Source of the DNA: [Clostridium] celerecrescens 18A | GTDB taxonomy: Bacteria; Bacillota; Clostridia; Lachnospirales; Lachnospiraceae | Direction of reading: 5' to 3' | Assembly (NCBI RefSeq): GCF_002797975.1 | Contig: NZ_PGET01000001.1 | Location: forward strand, 2,294,001 to 2,358,000 | Length of the DNA: 64,000 bases | Part shown: in pieces, positions 16,806 through 25,888 of the stretch | Numbering within the stretch: position 1 is the stretch's first letter | Layout: the number at the start of each line of letters is the position of its first letter | Notes under the pieces: model-generated | What the model was told of the DNA's origin: nothing | The model's database searches: none | What the model saw: only the letters and a program-made list of their open reading frames with translations | Program-made: the position numbers and the translations under genes

Positions 16806-18638
16806 TTACTTTTTATTAATAGATGACCTTTTTCTCAAGGTAGGATCTAAAATTTTCTTTCTGATCCGAAGGTTTGAGGGGGTGATTTCTAAAAGTTCAT
16901 CGGTATCAATAAAGTCAAGACACTGTTCCAGGCTCATATCTCTTGGAGGTGTCAGTTTAAGAGATTCATCTGCACTGGAAGAACGGGTGTTGGTCAGTTT
17001 TTTCGTCTTACAAACATTGATTTCGATGTCTTCCGCCTTTGGATTCTGTCCGATAACCATTCCGGAATAAACCTTTACTCCAGGCCCGATAAACAGATTA
17101 CCTCTTTCCTGGGCGCCGAACAAGCCGTAGGTAATGGATTCTCCTGACTCATAAGCGATCAGGGATCCTGTCTTACGGTAGGATAACTCTCCCTTAAAGG
17201 TTGCATAGCCGTCAAATGACGTATTCATGATTCCGTTTCCTTTTGTATCCGTCATGAACTCTCCCCGGTAGCCGATCAGACCTCTGGAAGGAATTGCAAA
17301 TTCCAGTCTTGTGTAGCCTCCATTGGCAGGACTCATGCCCTGAAGCTCTCCCTTGCGGCTTGTAAGCTTCTGAATGACTGCACCGGTAAATTCCTCAGGC
17401 ACATCAACATAGGCGATTTCCATGGGCTCTAACTTGTGGTTTCTCTCATCATAATGGTACAAAACCTCAGCCTTGCTGACAGCGAATTCAAAGCCTTCTC
17501 TTCTCATGTTCTCGATCAAAACAGACAGATGAAGCTCCCCGCGGCCGGAAACCTTAAAGCAGTCCGGAGAATCGGTCTCTTCCACCCGAAGGCTGACATC
17601 AGTATTCAATTCCCTGAATAAGCGCTCTCTGATATGGCGGGAGGTAATGTATTTTCCTTCTTGTCCGGCAAGAGGGCTGTCATTTACCATGAAATTCATG
17701 GCGATCGTAGGCTCTGAGATCTTCTGGAACGGAATCGCCTCCGGTTTTTCCGGAGAGCAAAGGGTATCACCGATGTGGATATCCGCTATTCCGGAAATGG
17801 CAACAATGGCACCGATGGTAGCTTCCTGAACCTCTACCTTATTAAGGCCTTCGTATTCATACAGCTTTCCAACCTTAACCTTACGGAATTTATCCGGATC
17901 ATGGTGGTTTACGATCACGCACTCCTGGTTCACTCTGATCCTGCCGTTATCCACCTTGCCCACGCCGATACGTCCAACGTATTCATTGTAGTCAATGGTG
18001 CTGATTAGCAGCTGGGTATTTGCATCCGGATCACCTTCCGGAGCCGGTATCTGATCAATGATAGTCATAAACAAGGGAGCCATGTCGGTTTCCTCATCAT
18101 CAAGATCTTTTTTAGCAAATCCGGCCTTTGCGGAAGCATAGACAAACGGACAGTCCAGCTGTTCTTCGCTGGCATCAAGGTCCATGAGAAGCTCTAATAC
18201 TTCTTCCTCTACCTCCATGGGCCTAGCCTCCGGACGGTCAATCTTATTGATACAGGTTACTACAGACAGTCCTAGTTCCAATGCCTTCCGAAGCACAAAT
18301 TTCGTCTGAGGCATAACTCCTTCATAAGCATCTACAACCAGGATTACGCCGTCTACCATCTTTAAAACACGCTCCACTTCGCCGCCGAAATCCGCATGGC
18401 CAGGGGTATCAATGATGTTGATCTTGGTTCCGTTGTAATGAACAGCCGTATTTTTGGATAAAATGGTGATTCCCCGCTCTCTCTCGATATCATTGGAATC
18501 CATGACTCGTTCCACGACTTCCTGATTCTCGCGGAAAATGCCGCTTTGCTTAAGCAGGGCGTCTACCAGTGTTGTTTTACCATGATCGACGTGGGCAATA
18601 ATCGCCACATTTCTTACGTCTTCTCTTTTCATCTTCAT
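16806..18638 (-). CDS. typA: Translational GTPase TypA/BipA
   Basis: Ribosome-binding GTPase related to EF-G, involved in ribosome assembly and stress. 610 aa from the ATG with AGAAGAG before it; a longer frame starts 23 codons earlier inside a leader hairpin and has no ribosome site. G1 [13 protein letters not shown]2 ERGITI, G3 [15 protein letters not shown]4 NKIDRP. Domains II, III and V and the BipA-specific C-terminal domain follow. The ~240-nt leader contains TGTAC-TTGGCC ... GGCCGG-GTACA, a stable hairpin of unknown role (about 18673-18714). Confidence 0.95.
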   Translation of the reverse strand: MKMKREDVRNVAIIAHVDHGKTTLVDALLKQSGIFRENQEVVERVMDSNDIERERGITILSKNTAVHYNGTKINIIDTPGHADFGGEVERVLKMVDGVILVVDAYEGVMPQTKFVLRKALELGLSVVTCINKIDRPEARPMEVEEEVLELLMDLDASEEQLDCPFVYASAKAGFAKKDLDDEETDMAPLFMTIIDQIPAPEGDPDANTQLLISTIDYNEYVGRIGVGKVDNGRIRVNQECVIVNHHDPDKFRKVKVGKLYEYEGLNKVEVQEATIGAIVAISGIADIHIGDTLCSPEKPEAIPFQKISEPTIAMNFMVNDSPLAGQEGKYITSRHIRERLFRELNTDVSLRVEETDSPDCFKVSGRGELHLSVLIENMRREGFEFAVSKAEVLYHYDERNHKLEPMEIAYVDVPEEFTGAVIQKLTSRKGELQGMSPANGGYTRLEFAIPSRGLIGYRGEFMTDTKGNGIMNTSFDGYATFKGELSYRKTGSLIAYESGESITYGLFGAQERGNLFIGPGVKVYSGMVIGQNPKAEDIEINVCKTKKLTNTRSSSADESLKLTPPRDMSLEQCLDFIDTDELLEITPSNLRIRKKILDPTLRKRSSINKK

Positions 18639-18748
18639 AAATGTACTCTTCTTTCTCTTCTTTAAACAAAGAATGTACCCCGGCCTCCCTGAGGATATAC
18701 CGGCCAAAGTACATTTTTATAATACAGGCAATCCTGTTCCCATATCAT

Positions 18749-18784
18749 AAAAAACTAAGGACCAACTCTGCCCTTAGTTTCATT
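18749..18784 (-). terminator. Terminator downstream of the YigZ-family gene
   Basis: Minus strand: AAACTAAGG ... CCTTAGTTTTTTAT, with a 9-bp stem and T-run, about 95 nt past the yigZ-like stop and before the typA leader. Confidence 0.7.
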
Positions 18785-18876
18785 TACATTATCACGATTA
18801 TCCAGTATATCATCCTATATTTCATATTGCAAGATTTTTTCTTCTTTTTTCGACAGTTTCTTAAAGCTTCCCTTCT

Positions 18877-19533
18877 TTATCCCGGAAACAGAACTACCTC
18901 TTTATTAAAAATAACGTAATAGACCTCTCCTGACTGAAGGAGTCCCGCTTTCCCGCCTGTCACCTCTGTAATATCGGCCCGAAGCTTATCTAAGGCCTCA
19001 TCAGGAACCAGGGCAGTAAGCTCTACCCGGTCAGTGTATTCAGATCCAAGAGTCGTGATTTCCCGCTGCCCCAGAAGATACTGAATCTTTCCAATTCCGT
19101 TATAATCCGTAGTAATAGAAAGCTTTACCGCCGGTTTTGCGGTTAAAGCCGTACAGGTCTTTAACCCTTCCTGCACTGCTTTTGAATAAGCTCTTACCAG
19201 GCCTCCTGTTCCAAGTAGAGTTCCTCCAAAGTACCGGGTCACCACTGCACAGAGGTTTACAAGCTTTTCGCCTTCCAGAACATCCATCATGGGTTTTCCC
19301 GCAGTCTGGCTAGGCTCCCCATCATCACTCATGCGCTTTTCCTCCCCACCCCTCCCGATAATCCAGGCGTAGCAGTTATGTCTCGCATCCCAATATCTTT
19401 TTCTTGTTTCCTCTATAAATGCCTGTGCTTCTTCCTCTGATTCCACAGGTTTTAAATTAGCAATGAACCGGGATTTTTTCTCTGTAATTTCTCCAGTGCC
19501 GCCCTGATACAAAATCCTGTAAGACTTTCTCAT
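18877..19533 (-). CDS. YigZ/IMPACT family protein (UPF0029)
   Basis: 218 aa from the ATG with GAGGATGTTT before it; an alternative ATG four codons upstream is possible. IMPACT-family N-terminal domain with EITEKKSRFIANL, DDGEPSQTAGKPM and VTRYFGGTLLGTGGLVRAYS, the family hallmark, then a C-terminal ferredoxin-like domain (residues ~135-200). Eukaryotic IMPACT modulates translation control; the bacterial role is unclear. It is divergent from the PBP gene, with the triple repeat between them. Confidence 0.88.
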   Translation of the reverse strand: MRKSYRILYQGGTGEITEKKSRFIANLKPVESEEEAQAFIEETRKRYWDARHNCYAWIIGRGGEEKRMSDDGEPSQTAGKPMMDVLEGEKLVNLCAVVTRYFGGTLLGTGGLVRAYSKAVQEGLKTCTALTAKPAVKLSITTDYNGIGKIQYLLGQREITTLGSEYTDRVELTALVPDEALDKLRADITEVTGGKAGLLQSGEVYYVIFNKEVVLFPG

Positions 19534-19684
19534 AAACATCCTCATTTCTTCTTTTTAACCAACCACCCCCATTATACCCAAAAGTATAAGCCCAGGCAAG
19601 CTTCCATGTATATTTTGCCGCATTATCTCCAAAAATGGTAGGTGTTGAATTGTACGACAATTTTTGGTATAATAAATCGGTAAT

Positions 19685-19837
19685 GCCTTGCAGGCATACC
19701 TTTATGCCCAAAAAACGCGGGCAGTAAAGTGGAAACACCCTGCGGGTATACCTTTATGCCCAAAAACGCGGGCAGTAAAGTGGAAACACCCTGCGGGTAT
19801 ACCTTTATGCCCAAAAACGCGGGCAGTAAAGTGGAAA
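19685..19837 (+). repeat. Gene-start-associated repeat, three tandem 51-bp units upstream of the PBP gene
   Basis: Three units with exact 51-bp period (19685-19735, 19736-19786, 19787-19837). The last two are identical and the first differs mainly in its left end and one extra A. Each has GGGTATA (or GGCATA), CCTT, TATGCCC, AAAAACGC, GGGCAG and TAAAGTGGAAA. GGGTATA/TATGCCC and TGCCC/GGGCA are alternative stems. The last unit ends 11 nt before the PBP ATG and runs into AAAGGAG. The unit carries no stop codon in the PBP frame. Confidence 0.9.
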
Positions 19838-19848
19838 GGAGATTTCCT

Positions 19849-22500
19849 ATGAATTATGGCAAACAATCAACAGAAAAAAAGATCCGATCTGCCAATTCAA
19901 AAGCAAGGAAATATACCACTAAGGTCTTTCTTGCCTTTTTAAAGAGTCTATTTGTGCTATGCTTATTCGGCAGCATTGTTGTTGCCAGCATCTGTTTCGG
20001 CATGGTAAAAGGAATCATAGACAATGCTCCTGAGGTAGATATCGCAACCATTGTTCCAAATGAATATGCAACAACCGTCTATGACAGCGCCGGCAACGTC
20101 ACTGAAACCTTGGTAACTGCAGGTTCCAACCGGGAGGAAGCCAGTTATGAGGAACTTCCGAAGAATCTCGTCAATGCTTTTGTTTCCTATGAAGATGCCC
20201 GGTTTTGGGAGCACAATGGAATCGACTTGCGTTCCATTCTCCGCGCCGTCAGGGGTGTACTGACAGGGGATTCCACCGCAGGCGGGGGAAGCACCATTAC
20301 CCAGCAGTTAATTAAAAACAGCGTATTTGGAGGCGGAATGGAAAAAAGCTTCGGAGAACGGCTGGAGCGAAAGCTGCAGGAATGGTTCTTAGCCGTTAAG
20401 CTGGATGAGGCCATGTCAAAGGAGCAGATCATAACCAACTATATGAATACCATTAACCTGGGCAACAATTCCCTGGGGGTTAAGGTGGCTGCCAGAAGAT
20501 ACTTCAATAAGAACATATCGGACTTAACCTTATCAGAATGCGCAGTCCTTGCAGGGATCACCCAGAACCCTTCAAAATTTAACCCGATTACAGGGCAAAA
20601 AGCCAATTCGGACAAGCAAAAGGTTATTCTACAGTATATGCATGACCAGGGATATATCACAAAACAGGAAGAAGACGAAGCCCTGTCCGATGATGTTTAT
20701 TCCAGGATCCAGAACGTAGATACCGCCACCAAGGAAACCTCTACCCCATACAGCTATTTTACAGATGAACTGGTGGAGCAGGTCAAAAAGGCCATGAAGG
20801 ACCAGTTAGGTTATACGGACACCCAGGCCCACAACATGCTTTACAGCGGCGGCCTATCGATTTATACCACTCAGGATCCTGCGATTCAGGCCATTGTAGA
20901 CGAAGAAATCAACAATCCTGAAAACTACTCTGCCGCCAGATATTCCGTTGAATACAGGCTGTCTGTTACCCATAAGGATGGAACGACCACACATTACTCC
21001 GAAGAGAATATAAAACGTTATCACAAGGATAACGGGGATACAGGATTTGACGGTTTATATAATTCCGAAGAGGCGGTCCAGGCCGATATAGACGGGTATA
21101 AGGCTTTTCTTTTAAAAGACGGGGATACCATTATAGGGGAAAGTCTTCACAAGACATTGCAGCCTCAGGCTTCCTTTGTTCTCATGGATCAGAAAAGCGG
21201 AGAGGTAAAAGCCATAAGCGGCGGACGGGGACAAAAAACAGCCAGCTTAACTTTAAACCGGGCCAGCGGCACATACCGTCAGCCAGGTTCAACCTTTAAA
21301 ATACTGACAGCCTTTGCACCTGCCATTGACACCTGCGGAGCCACCCTGGGGTCTGTTTATTATGATTCCATCTATACGGTGGGCAATAAGACCTTCTCCA
21401 ACTGGTACAGCTCCGGTTATCAAGGTTACTCCAGCATACGTGATGGAATTATCTACTCCATGAACATCGTGGCAGTCCGCTGCCTGATGGAAACCGTAAC
21501 GCCTCAGCTTGGTGTGGAATATGCCAAGAATTTCGGAATCAGCTCCTTAACCGATACCGATTATAACCCGGCACTGGCCCTTGGAGGAATCACCACCGGC
21601 GTTTCCAACTTGGAACTGACCGGCTCCTTTGCTACCATCGCCAACGGCGGTGTTTACAAAAAGCCCATATTTTTTACCAGAATACTGGATCATGACGGAA
21701 AGGTGTTAATTGACAATACGCCGGAAACCCACCGGGTACTAAAGGATTCCACCGCATTCCTTTTAACTGATGCCATGGCAGGTTCCATGGAAAGCAGCAG
21801 AAAGTTCTCAAGCTCGGGACCAAGTTCCACCAGCGCCTCCGCTCGCATTCCCGGCATGTCAGGAGCAGGAAAAAGCGGTACCACCTCCGCAAACAATGAT
21901 ATCTGGTTTGTAGGCTACACCCCTTATTATACCGCCGGTATCTGGGCCGGCTGCGACGACAACCAGAAATTGACGAAGCAAAACGGAGGCACCTCCTTCC
22001 ACAAAGCCATATGGCGGAAGATCATGACCAGGGTCCATGAAGGAATGTCCGATCCTGGCTTTCCGGTGCCTGACAGCATAGAAACCGCTCAGATCTGCCG
22101 TAAATCCGGTAAACTTGCAGTCTCAGGCGTCTGTAACAACGATCCCAGAGGCAATGCGGTATACACCGAATATTTTGCTAAAGGAACGGTTCCCACCGAC
22201 GTATGCAACAATCATGTACGTGCAACGGTCTGCTCCGTATCCCATCGTCTGCCAACTCCTTACTGTCCGGAACGGACCACCGCCATATTCATGGCAATTC
22301 CTGCAGGAGAAGAAGGGGCAACGGATGACTCTAAATTTGCAATGCCAGGCTATTGCACCATCCATTCTGCTAACTCCATTATCCTTCCTCCAGGAGATAA
22401 TCTGGATTCACCAGGCGGACTTCCGCAGCAGTATGGACCCGGACATACACCCCAGAATCCTGGCGGCACAACGCAGATACCTCCCTGGGGAGGCTATTAA
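19849..22500 (+). CDS. Class A penicillin-binding protein (PBP1A-like)
   Basis: Bifunctional peptidoglycan glycosyltransferase/transpeptidase anchored by one N-terminal helix (residues ~33-57). 883 aa from the ATG with AAAGGAG seven bases before it; an in-frame GTG at 19729 inside the repeats would add 40 residues and is judged unlikely. GT51 motifs are EDARFWEHNGID and GGSTITQQLIKN. Transpeptidase motifs are the SxxK box (QPGSTFK), SMN as SxN, and KSGTT as the KTG equivalent. The C-terminal region is Pro/Gly-rich. A terminator follows. Confidence 0.94.
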   Translation: MNYGKQSTEKKIRSANSKARKYTTKVFLAFLKSLFVLCLFGSIVVASICFGMVKGIIDNAPEVDIATIVPNEYATTVYDSAGNVTETLVTAGSNREEASYEELPKNLVNAFVSYEDARFWEHNGIDLRSILRAVRGVLTGDSTAGGGSTITQQLIKNSVFGGGMEKSFGERLERKLQEWFLAVKLDEAMSKEQIITNYMNTINLGNNSLGVKVAARRYFNKNISDLTLSECAVLAGITQNPSKFNPITGQKANSDKQKVILQYMHDQGYITKQEEDEALSDDVYSRIQNVDTATKETSTPYSYFTDELVEQVKKAMKDQLGYTDTQAHNMLYSGGLSIYTTQDPAIQAIVDEEINNPENYSAARYSVEYRLSVTHKDGTTTHYSEENIKRYHKDNGDTGFDGLYNSEEAVQADIDGYKAFLLKDGDTIIGESLHKTLQPQASFVLMDQKSGEVKAISGGRGQKTASLTLNRASGTYRQPGSTFKILTAFAPAIDTCGATLGSVYYDSIYTVGNKTFSNWYSSGYQGYSSIRDGIIYSMNIVAVRCLMETVTPQLGVEYAKNFGISSLTDTDYNPALALGGITTGVSNLELTGSFATIANGGVYKKPIFFTRILDHDGKVLIDNTPETHRVLKDSTAFLLTDAMAGSMESSRKFSSSGPSSTSASARIPGMSGAGKSGTTSANNDIWFVGYTPYYTAGIWAGCDDNQKLTKQNGGTSFHKAIWRKIMTRVHEGMSDPGFPVPDSIETAQICRKSGKLAVSGVCNNDPRGNAVYTEYFAKGTVPTDVCNNHVRATVCSVSHRLPTPYCPERTTAIFMAIPAGEEGATDDSKFAMPGYCTIHSANSIILPPGDNLDSPGGLPQQYGPGHTPQNPGGTTQIPPWGGY

Positions 22501-22507
22501 GAAAAGT

Positions 22508-22556
22508 ATAAGGGTGCCTTAAAAACCAAATTGGTTTTTAAGGCACCCTTTTTGTA
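22508..22556 (+). terminator. Terminator of the PBP gene
   Basis: AAGGGTGCCTTAAAAACC ... GGTTTTTAAGGCACCCTT, an 18-bp perfect stem followed by TTTTG. Convergent with spoVAE, so it may serve both. Confidence 0.9.
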
Positions 22557-22583
22557 ACGGAACTATGTTACTACCTGATCGTA

Positions 22584-22940
22584 TCAACTCTTCATTTTAG
22601 GCTTAAATAAAATGGATCCCAGGTAACCGAAAATCAGAGCTCCGGAGATTCCTACAGCGCTAGCAGTAAATCCCCCTTTAAAGATTCCTAAGAATCCATC
22701 CTCTCCCATACTCTTTGAAACACCTTTCCATAAGGTGTTTCCAAAGCCAAGTAAAGGAACCGTTGCCCCGGCTCCGGCCCAGTCAGCAAAGGGCTGGTAG
22801 ATACCAATCGCGCCAAGGATGCTTCCGGTCACTACCAGAAGTACCATGATTCTTCCTGGCATCAGTTTTGTATTATCCATTAATATCTGCACCAGAGCAC
22901 AGATCACTCCTCCGACTAAAAATGCTTTCACGTATTCCAT
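22584..22940 (-). CDS. spoVAE: Stage V sporulation protein AE (SpoVAE, short SpoVAEb type)
   Basis: Inner-spore-membrane component of the SpoVA channel that imports and releases Ca-dipicolinate. 118 aa from the ATG with AAAGGAGATATCC before it; the longer frame has no ribosome site. Four hydrophobic helices, starting VKAFLVGGVICALVQI, with GAGATVPLLGFGNTL in the middle. It is visibly paralogous to SpoVAC upstream (shared AFLVGGxICALxQ and GAGAxVPxxGFxN). Last gene of the spoVA operon, separated from spoVAD by a 169-nt gap holding two large inverted repeats. Confidence 0.93.
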   Translation of the reverse strand: MEYVKAFLVGGVICALVQILMDNTKLMPGRIMVLLVVTGSILGAIGIYQPFADWAGAGATVPLLGFGNTLWKGVSKSMGEDGFLGIFKGGFTASAVGISGALIFGYLGSILFKPKMKS

Positions 22941-22985
22941 GGATATCTCCTTTCTTTCAACTGTTAAAGTGTTTGACCATGCCAT

Positions 22986-23100
22986 TCATAATTTGGCGAA
23001 AAAGCATCGCCAAATTATGAATGCGGGCTGCGCCCTATAGGAATATTTGCACGGTTTGTGCTTAGTGAGCAAGCTCCCACGCACAAACCGCACAAATATT
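22986..23100. repeat. Two consecutive long inverted repeats between spoVAD and spoVAE
   Basis: First: CATAATTTGGCGA, a 7-nt loop, TCGCCAAATTATG, a perfect 13-bp stem (22988-23020). Second: AATATTTG..CGGTTTGTGC, a ~19-nt loop, GCACAAACCG..CAAATATT (about 23042-23100), flanked on both sides by CTATAGG. Neither has the T-run of a terminator. It interrupts the operon between two SpoVA components, possibly as an mRNA-processing or stabilising element or a small palindromic insertion. Confidence 0.75.
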
Positions 23101-23109
23101 TCTGCATGG

Positions 23110-24129
23110 CTATAGGTTTCCCATATTTTCGATCACAACTGCATGAGCGATCCCTGGGATCGTCTCGCCTTCGTTAAAGCTCACTGTAGAAAGGAGGGCA
23201 CCGGTGGGCACGAACAGGACTCGTTTCCACGTACCGTCTTGAACTTTAGGAAGGATATAGGAGCAAAGGGTGGAAGCCGCGCATCCACAGCCGCTTCCTC
23301 CTGCATGAGTATCCTGGTCATTGCTGTTAAATATCTCGATTCCGCAATCCGTATGAATCTTTTCTAAGTCATGTCCTTTATTCTTCATAAAATCAAGCAG
23401 GATCGTCCTGCCGATCTGACCTAAATCTCCTGTAATGATTTTATCATAATAGGATTCATCCACCTGAAAATCATCAAAATTCTGCTGAATGGTATGGAAG
23501 GCGGCAGGAGCCATGGCTGCACCCATATTCATGGAGTCTTTAATGCCCATATCCACCATACGCCCGGTAGTGATTCCGGTGATGGCTGCGATTCCTTCTT
23601 TTCTGTGCTTGGTGAGTACAACCGCACCGCAGCCGGTGACGGTCCACGAGGCGGAAAACGGCCTCTGGTTTCCATATCCCAGCGGGAAACGGAATTGCTT
23701 TTCAGCCGTTGCAAAATGGCTGGAAGCCATAGCCATAACTTTATCCGCGTAGCCCCCTGCCACGGTCATAGCCCCCAGATTGAGAGCTTCTCCCATGGTG
23801 GAACAGGCTCCAAATAAACCGAATAAGGGAATTTCCAAATCTACCGTTCCAAAGGAAGTGGCGATCAGCTGGCCCAGTAAGTCTCCTGCAAACAAATATC
23901 GGATGTCCTTTTTCCGGATATCTCCCTTTTCTATGGCCAGATCAGCCGTCTGCTTCTGAAGGGCACTTTCTGCCTTTTCCCAGTTGTCTGACCCAAACAT
24001 ATCATCCTGCTCTACCACATCGAACAAACTTCCCAAGGGACCCTGACCTTCTTTTTTACCAACTATGGAAGCCATGCTTTCAATAATTGGAGGTTCTTCA
24101 AATCTAATACTTGCTTTTCCTATCTGCAT
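23110..24129 (-). CDS. spoVAD: Stage V sporulation protein AD (SpoVAD)
   Basis: Dipicolinate-binding soluble component of the SpoVA channel with a thiolase-like fold. 339 aa from the ATG preceded by GGAGAGAAA; an ATG ten codons earlier has poorer spacing. Family segments include DLLGQLIATSFG, FGLFGACSTMGEALNLGA, GDLGQIGR and GGSGCGCAASTLCSYILPK. Position between spoVAC and spoVAE is the conserved order. Confidence 0.95.
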   Translation of the reverse strand: MQIGKASIRFEEPPIIESMASIVGKKEGQGPLGSLFDVVEQDDMFGSDNWEKAESALQKQTADLAIEKGDIRKKDIRYLFAGDLLGQLIATSFGTVDLEIPLFGLFGACSTMGEALNLGAMTVAGGYADKVMAMASSHFATAEKQFRFPLGYGNQRPFSASWTVTGCGAVVLTKHRKEGIAAITGITTGRMVDMGIKDSMNMGAAMAPAAFHTIQQNFDDFQVDESYYDKIITGDLGQIGRTILLDFMKNKGHDLEKIHTDCGIEIFNSNDQDTHAGGSGCGCAASTLCSYILPKVQDGTWKRVLFVPTGALLSTVSFNEGETIPGIAHAVVIENMGNL

Positions 24130-24161
24130 TTTCTCTCTCCATTTCTCTGACCGGTTCATTC

Positions 24162-24614
24162 CTACAGCATTTGAAAGGCCTTTAATACATAGGCGATGAT
24201 TCCAAGGATCCAGGAGCTTAAAATCCCGTATAATATGACAGGACCGGCAATGGTAAAGATTTTACAACCGATACCGAATACCTGGCCCTCCGCCTTAAAT
24301 TCCACAGCCGGAGCCACAACGGAATTGGCAAACCCCGTGATCGGCACCAGTGCTCCTGCTCCGCCAAACTTTGTAATCTTGGGGTAAATATTAAGTCCGG
24401 TCAGGATGACAGTGGCTGCAATCAGAACCAGAGTGGTCCAGGCAGAGGCCGCTTCCTTTTCCAGACCTGTATTCATGAATAAGGTTGTAATATACTGGCC
24501 AAGGGCACATATGATTCCCCCCACCAGAAAAGCCTTTATAATCCCCGGCCATTTTTTGTGAACCGGAGTCACCTGTTTTACATAAGCCTCATAAGCTTTT
24601 TTGTTTATTTCCAT
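24162..24614 (-). CDS. spoVAC: Stage V sporulation protein AC (SpoVAC)
   Basis: Membrane component of the dipicolinate channel; in Bacillus it behaves as a mechanosensitive channel. 150 aa from the ATG with GAAGGAGGAAAATA before it. A cytoplasmic N-terminus (YVKQVTPVHKKWPGI) is followed by about four to five helices with AFLVGGIICALGQYIT and GAGALVPITGFANSV. It lies 32 bp upstream of spoVAD. Confidence 0.95.
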   Translation of the reverse strand: MEINKKAYEAYVKQVTPVHKKWPGIIKAFLVGGIICALGQYITTLFMNTGLEKEAASAWTTLVLIAATVILTGLNIYPKITKFGGAGALVPITGFANSVVAPAVEFKAEGQVFGIGCKIFTIAGPVILYGILSSWILGIIAYVLKAFQML

Positions 24615-24654
24615 TATTTTCCTCCTTCTCGTCCATGCAATCCCGTTCCTAATG

Positions 24655-25080
24655 TTACTGTCCAAAATTCGCTGTAAAATAGATCAGAGAACCGATCAAT
24701 TTGCCAAGCCCCAGGGAAAGGATCAAATATTGCAGACCAACAGCAAGATGAATTCTACGGCTGAATATAGGCAGGGCTTTCAAGGTCTCCGCAAGGGACA
24801 TGACAAGGATGCCCACAAAGATTCCCACGGAAAGTCCATATGTTCCAAGAGCCAGATTTCCGCCAAACCCTATGGGAATTTCATAAATATCCCATAAATT
24901 TCCAAGTACACCGCCAAGAATGATGACCGACTCAAAGAGTAAAATATGCTTCTTCGTATGAGTCATTCCGATCAATCTTGGAAATACACCAATAATTACC
25001 AAAAAAGCAAAAACGCCGGCTGCTATAATGCCGCCAGCGCTGAGCCCAATAAAAACAAGAAATACTTCTCTAAGAAACAT
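24655..25080 (-). CDS. spoVAB: Stage V sporulation protein AB (SpoVAB)
   Basis: Integral membrane protein, 141 aa, the usual family length. The start is the ATG at 25080, 10 nt after AAGGAG and overlapping the spoVAA stop by 11 nt; an ATG eight codons upstream lacks a ribosome site. About five helices; segments LSAGGIIAAGVFAFLVIIG and GLGKLIGSLIYF. The overlap implies translational coupling with spoVAA. Confidence 0.93.
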   Translation of the reverse strand: MFLREVFLVFIGLSAGGIIAAGVFAFLVIIGVFPRLIGMTHTKKHILLFESVIILGGVLGNLWDIYEIPIGFGGNLALGTYGLSVGIFVGILVMSLAETLKALPIFSRRIHLAVGLQYLILSLGLGKLIGSLIYFTANFGQ

Positions 25081-25696
25081 CAATATCCGACTCCTTTCTT
25101 CCATCGTTCTGGATCAGGGTCTTACTGATATTGTCTTCGTAAAGCCGCATTTCCACCTCCAGCGGAGTTGGATCGGTATTGATCTTGTATTTTGCGAAAT
25201 GATTGAAGAATCCCACAATTCCAAGAGCCAGTCCAACAGAATAACTGACCTCCAAAATCGTGAATCCGCTTGACTCCTGCTTCATGATGATCCGGTAAAT
25301 TTCCTTAAAAACGTCCGTAACACTGGCATCATTATTAAAGGTCATAATGGCAAAGGATGCACCGCAGAAACAAACGATACAGACAAATATGGTTTTGATC
25401 CACTGCCAGACCCACATGGGTGATTTTGGCTTATGGTAGTCTATGATAAAGTCTACCTCTCCCACATTATTGATCTGAAGAGTCGAATCCATTTCCATCA
25501 GTTTCTGGATTACATCCAGTGTTTTTTCTATATACCGCTTGTTGCGGTCCAAATGGATGGTCTTGATCCGAAGGGCTTTACACTTGTTCATGATGGCCGT
25601 ATCGTCGCAATAAACATCTGCCACATCCTTTAACTGGATTTCCTTGTGCCGCACCTCTGTAATCTGGCTGATATTTAAATAAACGGTCTTGCTCAT
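25070..25696 (-). CDS. spoVAA: Stage V sporulation protein AA (SpoVAA)
   Basis: 208 aa from the ATG at 25696, which shares ATGA with the stop of the 53-aa ORF upstream. The N-terminal ~95 residues are soluble (VYLNISQITEVRHKEIQLKD, then DVIQKLMEMDS). Two hydrophobic helices lie at residues ~105-125 and ~155-185, and a short cytosolic tail with the PLEVEMRLYE motif ends the family pattern. GGGAG lies 11 nt upstream within the preceding gene. Conserved first member of spoVA in Bacillus; here a small ORF precedes it. Confidence 0.93.
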   Translation of the reverse strand: MSKTVYLNISQITEVRHKEIQLKDVADVYCDDTAIMNKCKALRIKTIHLDRNKRYIEKTLDVIQKLMEMDSTLQINNVGEVDFIIDYHKPKSPMWVWQWIKTIFVCIVCFCGASFAIMTFNNDASVTDVFKEIYRIIMKQESSGFTILEVSYSVGLALGIVGFFNHFAKYKINTDPTPLEVEMRLYEDNISKTLIQNDGRKESDIDVS

Positions 25697-25854
25697 GAAA
25701 CCATCATCTCCCATCCCGGAATGGCTTCTACAAGCGTCCCTTCTTTTTCTGTTCCATCCGGCATAACTGCAATCATATACCAGATAGCAGCGGCTACTGC
25801 AATCAGGCATAATACAAGAAGCGCCATGACAAGCTTATGTTTTATGGATTCCAT
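25693..25854 (-). CDS. Small membrane protein (53 aa) leading the spoVA operon
   Basis: Codes MESIKHKLVMALLVL..., one transmembrane helix (residues ~8-31) and a 22-residue tail with DGTEKEGTLVEAIPGWEMMVS. The TGA stop overlaps the spoVAA start (ATGA), so the two are translationally coupled. AAAGGA lies 11 nt before the ATG. A sigma-G-like promoter is positioned 35 nt upstream, so the ORF should be expressed in the forespore with spoVA. I do not recognise a named family. Confidence 0.7.
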   Translation of the reverse strand: MESIKHKLVMALLVLCLIAVAAAIWYMIAVMPDGTEKEGTLVEAIPGWEMMVS

Positions 25855-25888
25855 ACGTGCTCACATCCTTTTCTCTGGTTTTCAAAGC

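Noticed and set aside
19685..19837. Three identical direct repeats as a CRISPR array
   Set aside because: The 51-bp units abut without unique spacers and no cas gene is present; they belong to the gene-start repeat family.
19729..19848. 40-residue N-terminal extension of the PBP
   Set aside because: It would start at a GTG without a ribosome site inside the repeats, while AAAGGAG marks the ATG at 19849.
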